Shown here one piece after another: positions 23,420-37,002 of a stretch of 64,000 nucleotides of DNA (the first letter of the stretch is position 1; every line of letters begins with the position of its first letter). Both the position numbers and the translations under genes were made by a program. The notes under the pieces are model-generated. The model searched no databases. It was given only the letters and a program-made list of their open reading frames with translations, and was not told the origin of the DNA. Source of the DNA: Eunapius fragilis (lineage: Eukaryota; Porifera; Demospongiae; Spongillida; Spongillidae); assembly GCA_963681505.1 (NCBI GenBank), contig OY811980.1:8524955-8588954 (forward strand). The letters are read 5' to 3'.

Positions 23420-25169
23420 TATATGCATGACTCCTGCAGGAGTCAAGTATGTCAATATCTCTGACTCCTTCAGAAGTCAAGTATTTCAATGTATGACTCC
23501 TGCAGGAGTCAAGTATTTCAATATGTATGACTCCTGCAGGAGTCAAGTATGTCAGTATGTATGACTCCTGCAGGAGTCAAGTATATCAATATGTATGACT
23601 CCTGCAGGAGTCAAGTATCTCCATGTATGACTCCTGAAGGAGTCAAGTATGTCAGTATCAATGACTACTACAGGAGCCATATGTCAATATGTATGACTCC
23701 TGCAGGAGTGAGCAATCTCCATGTATGACTCCTGCAGGAGTAATATATGTCACTATCAATGACTCCTGCAGGAGTCACGTATTTCAATATATGACTCCTG
23801 CAGGAGTGAAGTATTTCATTGAATGACTCCTGCAGGAGTCAAGAATGTCAATATGTATGACTCTTGCAGGGGTCAAGGATCTCCATACATGAAACCTGCA
23901 GGAGTCAAGTATGTCAGTATCAATGACTCCTGCAGGAGTCAAGTATCTCAATGTATGACTCCCGCAGGATTGAAGTATTTCAATGTATGACTCCTGCTGG
24001 AGTCAATTATGTCAATACGTATGACTCCTGCAAGAGTCAAGTATCTCCATGCATGACTCCTGCAGGAGTCAAGTATGTCAGTATCAATGACTCCTGCAGG
24101 AGTCATATATCAATTTGTATGACTCCTGAAGGTGTGAGCAATCTCCATGTATGACTCCTGCAGGAGTCAAGTATGTTAGAATGTATGAGTCCTGCAGGAG
24201 TCAAGTATGTCAATATGTATGACTCCTGCAGGAGTCAACTATATATTTGCATGACTCATGCAGGAGTCAAGTATGTCAGATTGGATGACTGCTGCTGGAG
24301 TCTAATATGTCAGAATGTATGACTCCTGCAGGAGTCAACTATGTATTTGCATGACTCCTGCAGAAGTCAAGTATGTCAGATGGGATGACTGCTTCAGGAG
24401 TCAAATATGTCACTATCAATGACTCCTACAGGAGACAAGTATTTCAATGTATGACTCCTATAAGAGTCAAGTTTGTCAGTATGCATGAGTACTGCAGGAG
24501 TCAAATATTTCAATGAATGACTCCTGCAGGAGTAAAATATGTCAATTTGTATGACTCCTGCAGGAGTCAAGTATCTCATTGTATGACTCCTGCAGGAGTC
24601 AAGTATGTCACTATGCAAGACTCCTGCAGGAGTCAAGTATTTCAATGTATGACTCCTGCAGGAGTCAAGGATGTCAATATGTATGACTTCTGCAGGAGTC
24701 AAGTATCTCCATGCATGACTCCTACAGGAGTGAAAAATCTCCATGTATGACTCCTGCAGGAGTCAAGTATGTCAGTATGTATGACACCAGCCTGAGTCAA
24801 ATATGTCACTATGAATGACTCCTGCAGGAGTCAAGTATTTCAATGTATGACTCCTGCAGGAGTGAAGTATTTCAATGAATGACTCCTACAGGAGTCAAGA
24901 ATGTCAATATGTATGACTCTTGCCGGAGTCAAGGATCTCCATGCATGACACCTGCAGGAGTCAAGTATGTCAGTATCAATGACTCCTGCAGGAGTCAAGT
25001 ATTTCAATGTATGACTCAAGTATTTCAATGTATGACTCCTGCAGGAGTCAAATATATCATTATGTATGACTCTTGCAGGAGTCAACTCTATACTTGCATG
25101 ACTCCTGCAGGAGTCAAGTATTTCAATGTATGACTTCTGCAGGAGTCAAGTATGTCAGTATGTATGACT
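23420..25169. repeat. Satellite D, right part after the element
   Basis: Continues the same array; the first units match 17650 onward, including the rare GTCAATATCTCTGACTCC unit. Some 55 units. Stretches such as 23578-23720 parallel 20664-20810. It ends within a unit at TATGACT, where low-copy sequence begins. Confidence 0.94.
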
Positions 25170-25382
25170 AATAGTTTTAATTTGCAGTGCGATGTTTCTT
25201 CACATACTAAGGACATGTAATACAGTGTACACTTAAAATGATGTAGTTCCAGTATGTGCACTTCTATACAATTTATGCAAGGAAAATTTGTAAGTCTGTT
25301 GGGTGGGTTGGCGGGTGGTTGGTCCTTCCCATAGTGCATCAAGATGTTCTAACAAGCCCATCGTGGCACATGTAACCTTACC

Positions 25383-25672
25383 TAAGTGACAAGGCCATAT
25401 GCAGGTACTGTAGTGCTTTTTACTACCGCTGCATACGTGTGTTCAAATTATACATGGCACTGCAGGTGTCAAGCTAGCTGGTAAAAGACACGCCACACGT
25501 GTAAGTGAAGCCTGGTTAATTCATGGACAACGACTTAATTTAGGTGACAAGGTAGGTACGGTAGTGCGTTTGAATCGCACGGCTTAGAGATATAATATTG
25601 AACGTGGCCTAGCAGATGTGAATTAAGCTCGTAGGTGGCACGCCAGTCGTGTGGGAAGCTTAGTTAATAGAA
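25383..25672 (+). repeat. Diverged tandem duplication, offset about 158 bp
   Basis: Copy 1 starts TAAGTGACAAGGCC at 25383, copy 2 TAGGTGACAAGGTAGG at 25541. Shared ordered blocks: GGTACTGTAGTGC with GGTACGGTAGTGC, CACGCCACACGTGT with CACGCCAGTCGTGT, GAAGCCTGGTTAAT with GAAGCTTAGTTAAT. Many substitutions and indels suggest age. Confidence 0.7.
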
Positions 25673-26703
25673 AAAACTTGTATCAACGGCCAAATGTGCG
25701 GATGCTATACAAAAAAGTAATTAGGAACGTACATCGATGGAAGTTCAATAGACGAGAACAAAGTTCGGTCTTGCGTGGGCAGTCTGTCCTCGCTCCTGTG
25801 CCATACATTTCTAAAGGATGAAAGGTGTAAGGCAAGGCTATGGCAAATTTCAAAGTATCCAGTGGTTGTACATAAAGGGACTCACGCATTGTATTCCGGA
25901 ATAGGTCGTACACTCTCCCGCGTACCCCTGTTGCACCTTCAGAAATGTGCGGCACGTATATCCCACCCTTCGTACCTGTTTAAACAGCTCAGCTCTGCTA
26001 TTGAGGCCAATCGCATTAAAAGGAATAATTAATAAGTAACTATTTCAAATTCAAATTTTAAGGATTAGATTGGACAGGTTGCTTATTGTAGTGACGCAAG
26101 GATTTTTAAAAGGTGAGTGAGGGGCAAAGCTTATATCTGTGAGGAGTGTGTGTGCAGTGTGTTTGCGCTGGATGGTCTGCCTCGTAACTAGAGGTCTACT
26201 TGATGCAGCAATTGGTCCTATATGGTGCTTACGATACGCCAGAGCACAACGCAATCTTCCAACAACACATCATAATGCAGTCGCGCTTTGAACCTATTGT
26301 ACACTACGTCAAGCCTTGATGTTAGTAAAATAGACACCCGTAAATGACATTCATGCTAAACAATTACTGCTCTGTTCAGAGCAACCATACAAATATACCT
26401 GGTGCTAACCACAAGGATTCGTAGCACAGTGCAACACTGGGCAAGATGATAAACAAATAATTTTAGTCGTGCCCGGACCATACAATGTATTAAATCAATT
26501 GATTTTCAATTGGCAGCCAAACAAACTCAAGGCATAAGTGGTGTCGTGACTCCAAGCTTTTCCCATTGTAATGATAGCTTGTTTATGTGTGCCCGTGACC
26601 TAGAACGCTGACGGCGTAGTATGCATGGATTTGAACGAGGGTACCCATGTCTATTCTAAAGGCTAGAGTATGTTTGAAAGGCATTTGCAAGTGTGCACGC
26701 GAC

Positions 26704-26850
26704 TACGAAAGCTTGCCCCGCGGGTATTTAGGCTAGTGTAAGCGTACCCGTGGCTATGTAAGCGATGTAAGTGAATACAAGTGCTCCCGTGACAACGTAA
26801 GCTTGCCCCGTGGCAATGTATGCGTACCCGTGGCTATGTAAGCGAATGAT
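26704..26850 (+). repeat. Degenerate minisatellite of about 20-21 bp
   Basis: CCCGTGGCTATGTAAGCG at 26747 and 26827 with diverged copies at 26786 (CCCGTGACAACGTAAGC) and 26807 (CCCGTGGCAATGTATGCG). An earlier diverged copy begins near 26716. It ends about 25 bp before the large minisatellite array. Confidence 0.75.
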
Positions 26851-26874
26851 GTAAGTATACTATTAACATGGGCA

Positions 26875-29792
26875 CCCAATCCCACTACCACTACCAATCC
26901 CACTACTACTACCACAACCACTACCAATCCCACTACCACTACCACTACCAATCCCACTACCAATCCCACTACCACCACCACTATCAATCCCACTACCTCT
27001 ATCACTATCACTACCAATTCCACTACCACTACCACTTCCATTACCAATCCCACTACCAATTCCACTACCACTACCACTACCACTACCAATCCCACTACCA
27101 ATCCCACTACCACTACCAATCCCATTACCACTACCACTACCAATCCCACTACCAATCCCAATACCACTATCAATCCCACTACCACTACCACTACCAATCC
27201 CCCTACCAATCCCACTACCACTACAATTACCACTACCAATCCCACTACCAATCCCACTACCACTACCACTACCAATCCCACTACCTCTACCACTATCACT
27301 ACCAATCCCACTCCCACTACCACTACCACTACCATTACCAATCCCACTACCTCTACCACTATCACTACCAATCCCTCTACCACTACCACTACCACTACCA
27401 TTACCAATCCCACTACCAATCCCACTACCACTACCACTACCACTACCAATCCCACTTCCAATCCCACTACCACTACCACTATCAATCCCACTGCCACTAC
27501 CGCTACCAATCCCCCTACCAATCCCACTACCACTACTATTACCACTACCAATCCCACTACCAATCCCACTACCAATCCCACTACCACAACCACTACCACT
27601 ACCAATCGCACTACCTCTATTACTACCACTACCAATCGCACTACCAATCCCACTACCACTACCACTACCAATCCCACTACCTCTACCACTATCACCACCA
27701 ATCCCAATACCACTACCATTACCAATCCCACTTCCAATCCAATTACCACTACCACTTCCACTACCATAACCAATCCCACTGTCTCTATCACTACCACTAC
27801 CAATCCCACTACCAATCCCACTACCACCACCACTACCAATCCCACTACCAATCCCACTACCACTACCACTACCAATCCCACTACCACTACCACTACCAAT
27901 CCCACTACCATTACCACTACCAATGCCACTACCAATCCCGCTACCACTACAATTACCACTACCAATCCCATTACCAATCCCACTACCAATCCCACTACCA
28001 CTACCACTACCACAACCAATCCCACTACCGATCCCACTACCACAACCACGGCCAATCCCACTACCACTTCGACTTCCAATCCCATTACCATTACCACTAC
28101 CAATCACACTACCAATCCCACTACCACTACCACAACCACTACCAATCCCACAACCACTACAACTACCACTACCAATCCCACTACCAATCCCACTACCAAC
28201 CACTACCAATCGCACTACCTCTATCTCTACCACTACCAATCGCACTACCAATCCCACTACCACTACCACTACCACTACCAATCCCACTACCTCTACCACT
28301 ATCACCACCAATCCCACTACCACTACCACTACCACTACCATTACCATTCCCACTTCCAATCCCATTACCACTACCACTACTAATCCCACTACCACTTCCA
28401 CTACCAATCCCACTACCACTACTACTACTAATCCACCTACCAATCCCACTACCACTACAATTACCACTACCAATCCCACTACCAATACCACTACCAATCC
28501 CACTACCTCTACAACTACCACTACCAATCCCACTACCAATCCCATACAACTACAACTACCAATCCCACTACCTCTATCACTATCACCAACAATCCCACTA
28601 CCACTACCACGCTACCAATCTCACTACCTATCCCACTACCACTACCACTACCAATCCCCCTACCAATCCCACTACCACTGCAATTACCACTACCAATCCC
28701 ACTACCAATCCCACTCCCACTACCGCTACCACTACCAATCCCTCTACGACTACCACTACCACTACCAATCCCACTACCAATGCCACTACCAATACAACTA
28801 CCAATCCCACTACCTCTACCACTACCACTACCAATCCAACTACAAATCCCACTACCAATCCCACTAACTCTACCACTATCACCACCATTCCCACTACCAC
28901 TACCACTACCATTACCAATCCCACTACCAATCCCACTAGCACAACCACTACCAATCCCACTACCACTACCACTTGTAATCCCCCTACCAATCCCACTACC
29001 ACTACAATTGCCATTACCAATCCCACTACCTATCCCACTACCAATCCCACTACCACTACCACTACCACTACCACTACCAATCCCACTATCTCTACCACTA
29101 CCACTACCAATCCCACTACCAATCCCACTACCACCACCACTACCAATCCCACTACCAATCCCACTACCACTACCACTACCAATCCCACTACCACTACCAC
29201 TACCAATCCCACTACCACTACCACTACCAATCCCACTACCACTACCAGTACCAATCCCACTACCATTCACGCTACCACTACAATTAACACTGTTAATACC
29301 ACTACCAATCCCACTACCAATCCCACTGCCAATCCCACTTCAACTACCACTACCACTACCAATCCCACTACGACTACCACTACCACTACCAATCCCTCTA
29401 CCAATCGCACTACCACTACCACTACCAATCCCACTACCACTACCACTACCAATCCCACTACCACTACCAGTACCAATCCCACTACCATTCACGCTACCAC
29501 TACAATTACCATTGTTAATCCCACTACCAATCCCACTACCAATCCCACTGCCAATCCCACTACAACTACCACTACCACTACCAATCCCACTACGACTACC
29601 ACTACCACTACCAATCCCACTACCAATCCCACTACCAATACAACTACCAATCCCACTACCTCTACCACTACCACTACCAATCCCACTACAAATCCCACTA
29701 CCAATCCCACTACTTCTACCACTATCACCACCATTCCCACTACCACTACCACTACCACTACCATTACCAATTCCACTACCAATCCCACTACC
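26875..29792 (+). repeat. Satellite E minisatellite, C-rich strand on + (segment 5)
   Basis: CCACTACCAATC 12-mers and CCACTA 6-mers, the reverse complement of 12443-16489. It is relatively degenerate, with recurrent modules ACTACAATTACCACTACC, CCTCTACCACTATCACTACC and CCCCCTACCAATCCC. Open frames of up to about 1030 codons read through it in several registers because the unit has no stop in five frames. From about 29097 onward it is part of a 4444-bp-offset duplication. Confidence 0.94.
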
Positions 29793-32558
29793 GGCACAAT
29801 TCAGCGCGCTGCTACCGATTGCTGCACTTTCACGGGATCTATCTGTAACAATTCGGCGCAATTCGGCGCGCATGGACGGATTGGTGCGCTTCGGCTGGAC
29901 CAATCTGTAACAATTCGGCGCATTTCGGCGTGGTACGACCGATTGCTGCACATTCACGGGATCAATCTGTAACAACTCAGCGCAATTCGACGCGATGCGA
30001 CAGATTGTTGCACTTTCACGGGATCAATCTGTAACAATTCGGCACAATTAGTCGCGCATGGACGGATTGGTGTGCTTCGGCTGGACCAATCTGTAACAAT
30101 TCGGCGCAATTCGACGTGGTACGACAGAGTGTTGCACTTTCACGGGATCAATTTTGTATCAATTCGGCGCAATTCGGCGCGCTGCGACGGATTGCTGCAT
30201 TATCGCGGGATCAATCTGCAACAATTCGGCACAATTCGGCGCGCTGCGACCAATTGCTGCACTTTCACAGGTTCAATCTGTAACAATTCAGAGCAATTCG
30301 GCGTGCTGCAACGGATTGGTGCACTTTTGCGGGATCAATCTGCAACAATTCGGCACAATTCGGCGCGCTGCGACAGATTGCACCACTTTCGCGGAACCAA
30401 TCTGTAACAATTCGGCGCGCTGCAACGGATTGCTGCACTTTCACCGGGTCAAATCTGTAACAATTCAGCGCAATTCGGCGCGCTGCGACGGATTACTGCA
30501 CTTTCGCAGGATCAATCTGTAACAATTCGGCGCAATTCGGCGTGGTGTGACCGATTGCTGCACATTCACGGGATCAATCTGTAACAACTCAGCGCAATTC
30601 GGCGCGATGCGACAGATTGTTGCACTTTCACGGGATCAATCTGTATCAATTCGGCGGAATTTGGCGCGCTGCGACGGATTGCTGCATTATCGCGGGATCA
30701 ATCTGCAACAAATCGGCACAATTCGGCACGCTGCGACCAATTGCTGCACTTTCACGGGTTCAATCTGTAACAATTCAGCGCAATTCGGCGCGCTGCAACG
30801 GATTGGTGCACTTTTGCGGGATCAATCTGCAACAATTCGGCACAATTCGGCGTGCTGCGACAGAATGCACCACTTTCGCGGAACCAATCTGTAAGAATTC
30901 GGCGCGCTGCAACGGATTGCTGCACTTTCACCGTGTAAATCTGTAACAATTCAGCACAATTCGGCGCGCTGCGACGGAATCCTGCACTTTCGCAGGATCA
31001 ATCTGTAACAATTCGGCGCAATTCGGCGTGGTGTGACCGATTGCTGCACATTCACGAGATCAATCTGTAACAACTCAGCGCAATTCGGCGCGCTGCGACG
31101 GATTGCTGCACTTTCACGGGATCAATCTGTAACAATTCGGCGCAATTCGGCGCGCTGCGACGGATTGGTGCACTTTAGCGGGACCAATATGCAACAATTC
31201 TGCACAATTCAGCGCGCTGCTACCGATTGCAGCACTTTCACGGGTTCTATCTGTAACAATTCGGCACAATTAGTCGCGCATGGACGGATTGGTGCGCTTC
31301 GGCTGGACCAATCTGTAACAATTCGGCGCAATTCGGCGTGGTACGACAGATTGTTGCACTTTCACGGGATCAATCTGTATCAATTCGGCGCAATTCGGCG
31401 CGCTGCGACGGATTGCTGCATTATCGCGGGATCAATCTGCAACAATTCGGCACAATTCGGCGCGCTGCGACCAATTGCTGCACTTTCACGGGTTCAATCT
31501 GTAACAATTCAGAGCAATTCGGCGCGCTGCAACGGATTGGTACACTTTTGCGGGATCAATCTGCAACATTTCGGCACAATTCGGCGCGCTGCGACAGATT
31601 GCACCACTTTCGCGGAATCAATCTGTAACAATTCGGCGCGCTGCAACGGATTGTTGCACTTTCACCGGGTCAAATCTGTAACAATTCAGCGCAATTCGGC
31701 GCGCTGCGACGGATTACTGCACTTTCGCAGGATTAATCTGTAACAATTCGGCGCAATTCGGCGTGGTGTGACCGATTGCTGCACATTCACGGGATCAATC
31801 TGTAACAACTCAGCGCAATTCGGAGCGATGCGACAGATTGTTGCACTTTCACGGGATCAATCTGTATCAATTCGGCGCAATTCGGAGCGCTGCGACGGAT
31901 TGCTGCATTATCACGGGATCAATCTGCGACAATTTGGCACAATTCGGCGCGCTGCAACCCATTGCTGCACTTTCACGGGTTCAATCTGTAACAATTCAGA
32001 GCAATTCGGCACGCTGCAACGGATTGGTGCACTTTTGCGGGATCAATCTGCAACGATTCGGCACAATTCGGCGTGGAACGAACGATTGCACCACTTTCGC
32101 GGAACCAATCTGTAACAATTCAGCGCGCTGCTACGGATGGCTGCACTTCCACCGGGACAAATCTGTAACAATTCGGTGCGCTGCGACGGATTCATGCACT
32201 TTCGCAGGATCAATCTGTAACAATTCGGCGCAATTCGGCGTGGTGTGACCGATTGCTGCACATTCACGGGATCAATCTGTAACAGCTCAGCGCAATTCGG
32301 CGCGCTGCGACGGATTGCTGCACTTTCACGGGATCAATCTGTAACAATTCGGCGCAATTCGGTGCGCATGGACGGATTGGTGCACTTCGGCTGAAACAAT
32401 CTGTAACAATTTGGCGCAAATCGGCGCGCTGCTACCGATTGCTGCTCTTTCGCGGGATCATTCTGCAACAATTCGGCGCAATTCGGTTCGCAATGACAGA
32501 TTGTAGAAGTTTCGCGTGATCAATCTGCAACAATTCGGCACAATTCGGCGCGCTGCGA
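29793..32558 (+). repeat. Satellite C block 4
   Basis: About 45-50 units in the same orientation as the left-hand blocks. Two subtypes intermix: GCGCGCTGCGACGGATTGC and GCGCGCATGGACGGATTGG with CTTCGGCTGGACCAATC. The pattern of subtypes repeats internally, for example CGTGGTGTGACCGATTGC recurs near 30540, 31027, 31761 and 32240. Duplicated almost unchanged at 34237-37002. Confidence 0.94.
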
Positions 32559-34236
32559 ATCAATCCCACTACCACTACCACGGCCAATCCCACTACGACT
32601 ACCACATCCAATCTCACTACCACTACCAATACCAATCCCACTACCAATCCCACTACCACTACCATTCCCACTACCATTCCCACTACCAATCCCACTACCA
32701 ATCCCACTACCAATCCCACTACCACTACCTCTACCAATCCCACTACCAATCCCACTACCAATCCCACTACCAATCCCACTACCAATCCCACTACAAATCC
32801 CACTACCAATCCCACTACCAATCACACAACCAATCCTACCACCACTACCACTACCAATCCCACTACCAATCCCACTACCAATCCCACTACCAATCCCACT
32901 ACCAATCCCACTACCAATCCCACTACCAATCCCACTACCAATCCCACTACCAATCCCACTACCAATCCCACTACCAATCCCACTACCAATCCCACTACCA
33001 ATCCCACTACCAATCCCACTACCACTACCACTACCATTACCAATCCCACTACCAATCCCACTACCTCTACCACTACCACTACCAATCCCACTACCACTAC
33101 CACTACCAATTCCACTACCAATCCCACTACCAATCCCACTACCAATCCCACTACCAATCCCACTACCAATCCCACTACCAATCCCACTACCAATCCCACT
33201 ACCAATCCCACTACCAATCCCACTACCAATCCCACTACCAATCCCACTACAAATCCCACTACCACTACCACTACCAATCCCACTACCACTACCACTACCA
33301 ATCCCACTACCAATCCCACTACCAATCCCACTACCAATCCCCACTACCAATCCCACTACCAATCCCACTACCAATCCCACTACCAATCCCAATACCAATC
33401 CCACTACCAATCCCACTACCAATCCCACTACCAATCCCACTACCAATCCCACTACCAATCCCACTACCAATCCCACTACCAATCCCACTACCAATCCCAC
33501 TACCACTACCACTACCACTACCAATCCCACTACCACTACCACTACCACTACCAATCCCACTACCAATCCCACTACCACCACCACTACCAATCCCACTACC
33601 AATCCCACTACCACTACCACTACCAATCCCACTACCACTACCACTACCAATCCCACTACCACTACCACTACCAATCCCACTACCACTACCAGTACCAATC
33701 CCACTACCATTCACGCTACCACTACAATTAACACTGTTAATACCACTACCAATCCCACTACCAATCCCACTGCCAATCCCACTTCAACTACCACTACCAC
33801 TACCAATCCCACTACGACTACCACTACCACTACCAATCCCTCTACCAATCGCACTACCACTACCACTACCAATCCCACTACCACTACCACTACCAATCCC
33901 ACTACCACTACCAGTACCAATCCCACTACCATTCACGCTACCACTACAATTACCATTGTTAATCCCACTACCAATCCCACTACCAATCCCACTGCCAATC
34001 CCACTACAACTACCACTACCACTACCAATCCCACTACGACTACCACTACCACTACCAATCCCACTACCAATCCCACTACCAATACAACTACCAATCCCAC
34101 TACCTCTACCACTACCACTACCAATCCCACTACAAATCCCACTACCAATCCCACTACTTCTACCACTATCACCACCATTCCCACTACCACTACCACTACC
34201 ACTACCATTACCAATTCCACTACCAATCCCACTACC
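32559..34236 (+). repeat. Satellite E minisatellite, C-rich strand on + (segment 6)
   Basis: Long runs of the pure 12-mer CCACTACCAATC (32660-33480), then a mixed part copied from segment 5. The block boundary between duplicated copies lies near 33389-33541. Confidence 0.94.
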
Positions 34237-37002
34237 GGCACAATTCAGCGCGCTGCTACCGATTGCTGCACTTTCACGGGATCTATCTGTAACAATTCGG
34301 CGCAATTCGGCGCGCATGGACGGATTGGTGCGCTTCGGCTGGACCAATCTGTAACAATTCGGCGCATTTCGGCGTGGTACGACCGATTGCTGCACATTCA
34401 CGGGATCAATCTGTAACAACTCAGCGCAATTCGACGCGATGCGACAGATTGTTGCACTTTCACGGGATCAATCTGTAACAATTCGGCACAATTAGTCGCG
34501 CATGGACGGATTGGTGTGCTTCGGCTGGACCAATCTGTAACAATTCGGCGCAATTCGACGTGGTACGACAGAGTGTTGCACTTTCACGGGATCAATTTTG
34601 TATCAATTCGGCGCAATTCGGCGCGCTGCGACGGATTGCTGCATTATCGCGGGATCAATCTGCAACAATTCGGCACAATTCGGCGCGCTGCGACCAATTG
34701 CTGCACTTTCACAGGTTCAATCTGTAACAATTCAGAGCAATTCGGCGTGCTGCAACGGATTGGTGCACTTTTGCGGGATCAATCTGCAACAATTCGGCAC
34801 AATTCGGCGCGCTGCGACAGATTGCACCACTTTCGCGGAACCAATCTGTAACAATTCGGCGCGCTGCAACGGATTGCTGCACTTTCACCGGGTCAAATCT
34901 GTAACAATTCAGCGCAATTCGGCGCGCTGCGACGGATTACTGCACTTTCGCAGGATCAATCTGTAACAATTCGGCGCAATTCGGCGTGGTGTGACCGATT
35001 GCTGCACATTCACGGGATCAATCTGTAACAACTCAGCGCAATTCGGCGCGATGCGACAGATTGTTGCACTTTCACGGGATCAATCTGTATCAATTCGGCG
35101 GAATTTGGCGCGCTGCGACGGATTGCTGCATTATCGCGGGATCAATCTGCAACAAATCGGCACAATTCGGCACGCTGCGACCAATTGCTGCACTTTCACG
35201 GGTTCAATCTGTAACAATTCAGCGCAATTCGGCGCGCTGCAACGGATTGGTGCACTTTTGCGGGATCAATCTGCAACAATTCGGCACAATTCGGCGTGCT
35301 GCGACAGAATGCACCACTTTCGCGGAACCAATCTGTAAGAATTCGGCGCGCTGCAACGGATTGCTGCACTTTCACCGTGTAAATCTGTAACAATTCAGCA
35401 CAATTCGGCGCGCTGCGAGGGAATCCTGCACTTTCGCAGGATCAATCTGTAACAATTCGGCGCAATTCGGCGTGGTGTGACCGATTGCTGCACATTCACG
35501 AGATCAATCTGTAACAACTCAGCGCAATTCGGCGCGCTGCGACGGATTGCTGCACTTTCACGGGATCAATCTGTAACAATTCGGCGCAATTCGGCGCGCT
35601 GCGACGGATTGGTGCACTTTAGCGGGACCAATATGCAACAATTCTGCACAATTCAGCGCGCTGCTACCGATTGCAGCACTTTCACGGGTTCTATCTGTAA
35701 CAATTCGGCACAATTAGTCGCGCATGGACGGATTGGTGCGCTTCGGCTGGACCAATCTGTAACAATTCGGCGCAATTCGGCGTGGTACGACAGATTGTTG
35801 CACTTTCACGGGATCAATCTGTATCAATTCGGCGCAATTCGGCGCGCTGCGACGGATTGCTGCATTATCGCGGGATCAATCTGCAACAATTCGGCACAAT
35901 TCGGCGCGCTGCGACCAATTGCTGCACTTTCACGGGTTCAATCTGTAACAATTCAGAGCAATTCGGCGCGCTGCAACGGATTGGTACACTTTTGCGGGAT
36001 CAATCTGCAACATTTCGGCACAATTCGGCGCGCTGCGACAGATTGCACCACTTTCGCGGAATCAATCTGTAACAATTCGGCGCGCTGCAACGGATTGTTG
36101 CACTTTCACCGGGTCAAATCTGTAACAATTCAGCGCAATTCGGCGCGCTGCGACGGATTACTGCACTTTCGCAGGATTAATCTGTAACAATTCGGCGCAA
36201 TTCGGCGTGGTGTGACCGATTGCTGCACATTCACGGGATCAATCTGTAACAACTCAGCGCAATTCGGAGCGATGCGACAGATTGTTGCACTTTCACGGGA
36301 TCAATCTGTATCAATTCGGCGCAATTCGGAGCGCTGCGACGGATTGCTGCATTATCACGGGATCAATCTGCGATAATTTGGCACAATTCGGCGCGCTGCA
36401 ACCCATTGCTGCACTTTCACGGGTTCAATCTGTAACAATTCAGAGCAATTCGGCACGCTGCAACGGATTGGTGCACTTTTGCGGGATCAATCTGCAACGA
36501 TTCGGCACAATTCGGCGTGGAACGAACGATTGCACCACTTTCGCGGAACCAATCTGTAACAATTCAGCGCGCTGCTACGGATGGCTGCACTTCCACCGGG
36601 ACAAATCTGTAACAATTCGGTGCGCTGCGACGGATTCATGCACTTTCGCAGGATCAATCTGTAACAATTCGGCGCAATTCGGCGTGGTGTGACCGATTGC
36701 TGCACATTCACGGGATCAATCTGTAACAGCTCAGCGCAATTCGGCGCGCTGCGACGGATTGCTGCACTTTCACGGGATCAATCTGTAACAATTCGGCGCA
36801 ATTCGGTGCGCATGGACGGATTGGTGCACTTCGGCTGAAACAATCTGTAACAATTTGGCGCAAATCGGCGCGCTGCTACCGATTGCTGCTCTTTCGCAGG
36901 ATCAATCTGCAACAATTCGGCGCAATTCGGTTCGCAATGACAGATTGTAGAAGTTTCGCGTGATCAATCTGCAACAATTCGGCACAATTCGGCGCGCTGC
37001 GA
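34237..37002 (+). repeat. Satellite C block 5
   Basis: Near-identical copy of block 4 at +4444 bp, joining the minisatellite at the same base on each side. Confidence 0.95.

Larger units (their letters stand above)
25170..26874. other. Low-copy spacer between satellite D and inverted minisatellite
   Basis: Not made of any satellite in this window. Longest open frames are 85-90 codons (25775-26032 on +, 25683-25955 on -), overlapping, and neither is recognised. The flanks differ (satellite D on the left, CCACTACCAATC on the right) and the ends show only a 7-bp inverted match TAATAGT, so there is no good case for a transposon. Two local repeat structures are listed separately; otherwise I see nothing. 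Confidence 0.8.

Noticed and set aside
16816..25169. CRISPR array in satellite D (a palindromic repeat separated by short variable linkers)
   Set aside because: Linkers are only 12-16 bp and come from three or four recurring types instead of unique 25-40-bp spacers. There are no cas genes and the context is eukaryotic satellite.
25383..25620. tRNA-derived SINE, from GTTCAAATT and GTTTGAATC resembling a B box
   Set aside because: No A box at the proper distance, no cloverleaf, and the two copies differ in the supposed B box.
25683..26032. Overlapping 90- and 85-codon frames in the low-copy island
   Set aside because: Opposite strands, unrecognised, no splice or promoter context that I can support; the lengths are expected by chance in 1.7 kb.
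25170..26874. Third transposon covering the low-copy island
   Set aside because: Only TAATAGT is inverted at the ends, the flanks are different satellites, and there is no empty site to test.
29793..32558. CENP-B box in satellite C (TTCG....A..CGG-like)
   Set aside because: ATTCGGCGCAATTCGGC has TTCG, then A after four bases, but CGG falls one base too far and the final GGG is missing. The spacing does not match the known NTTCGNNNNANNCGGGN.
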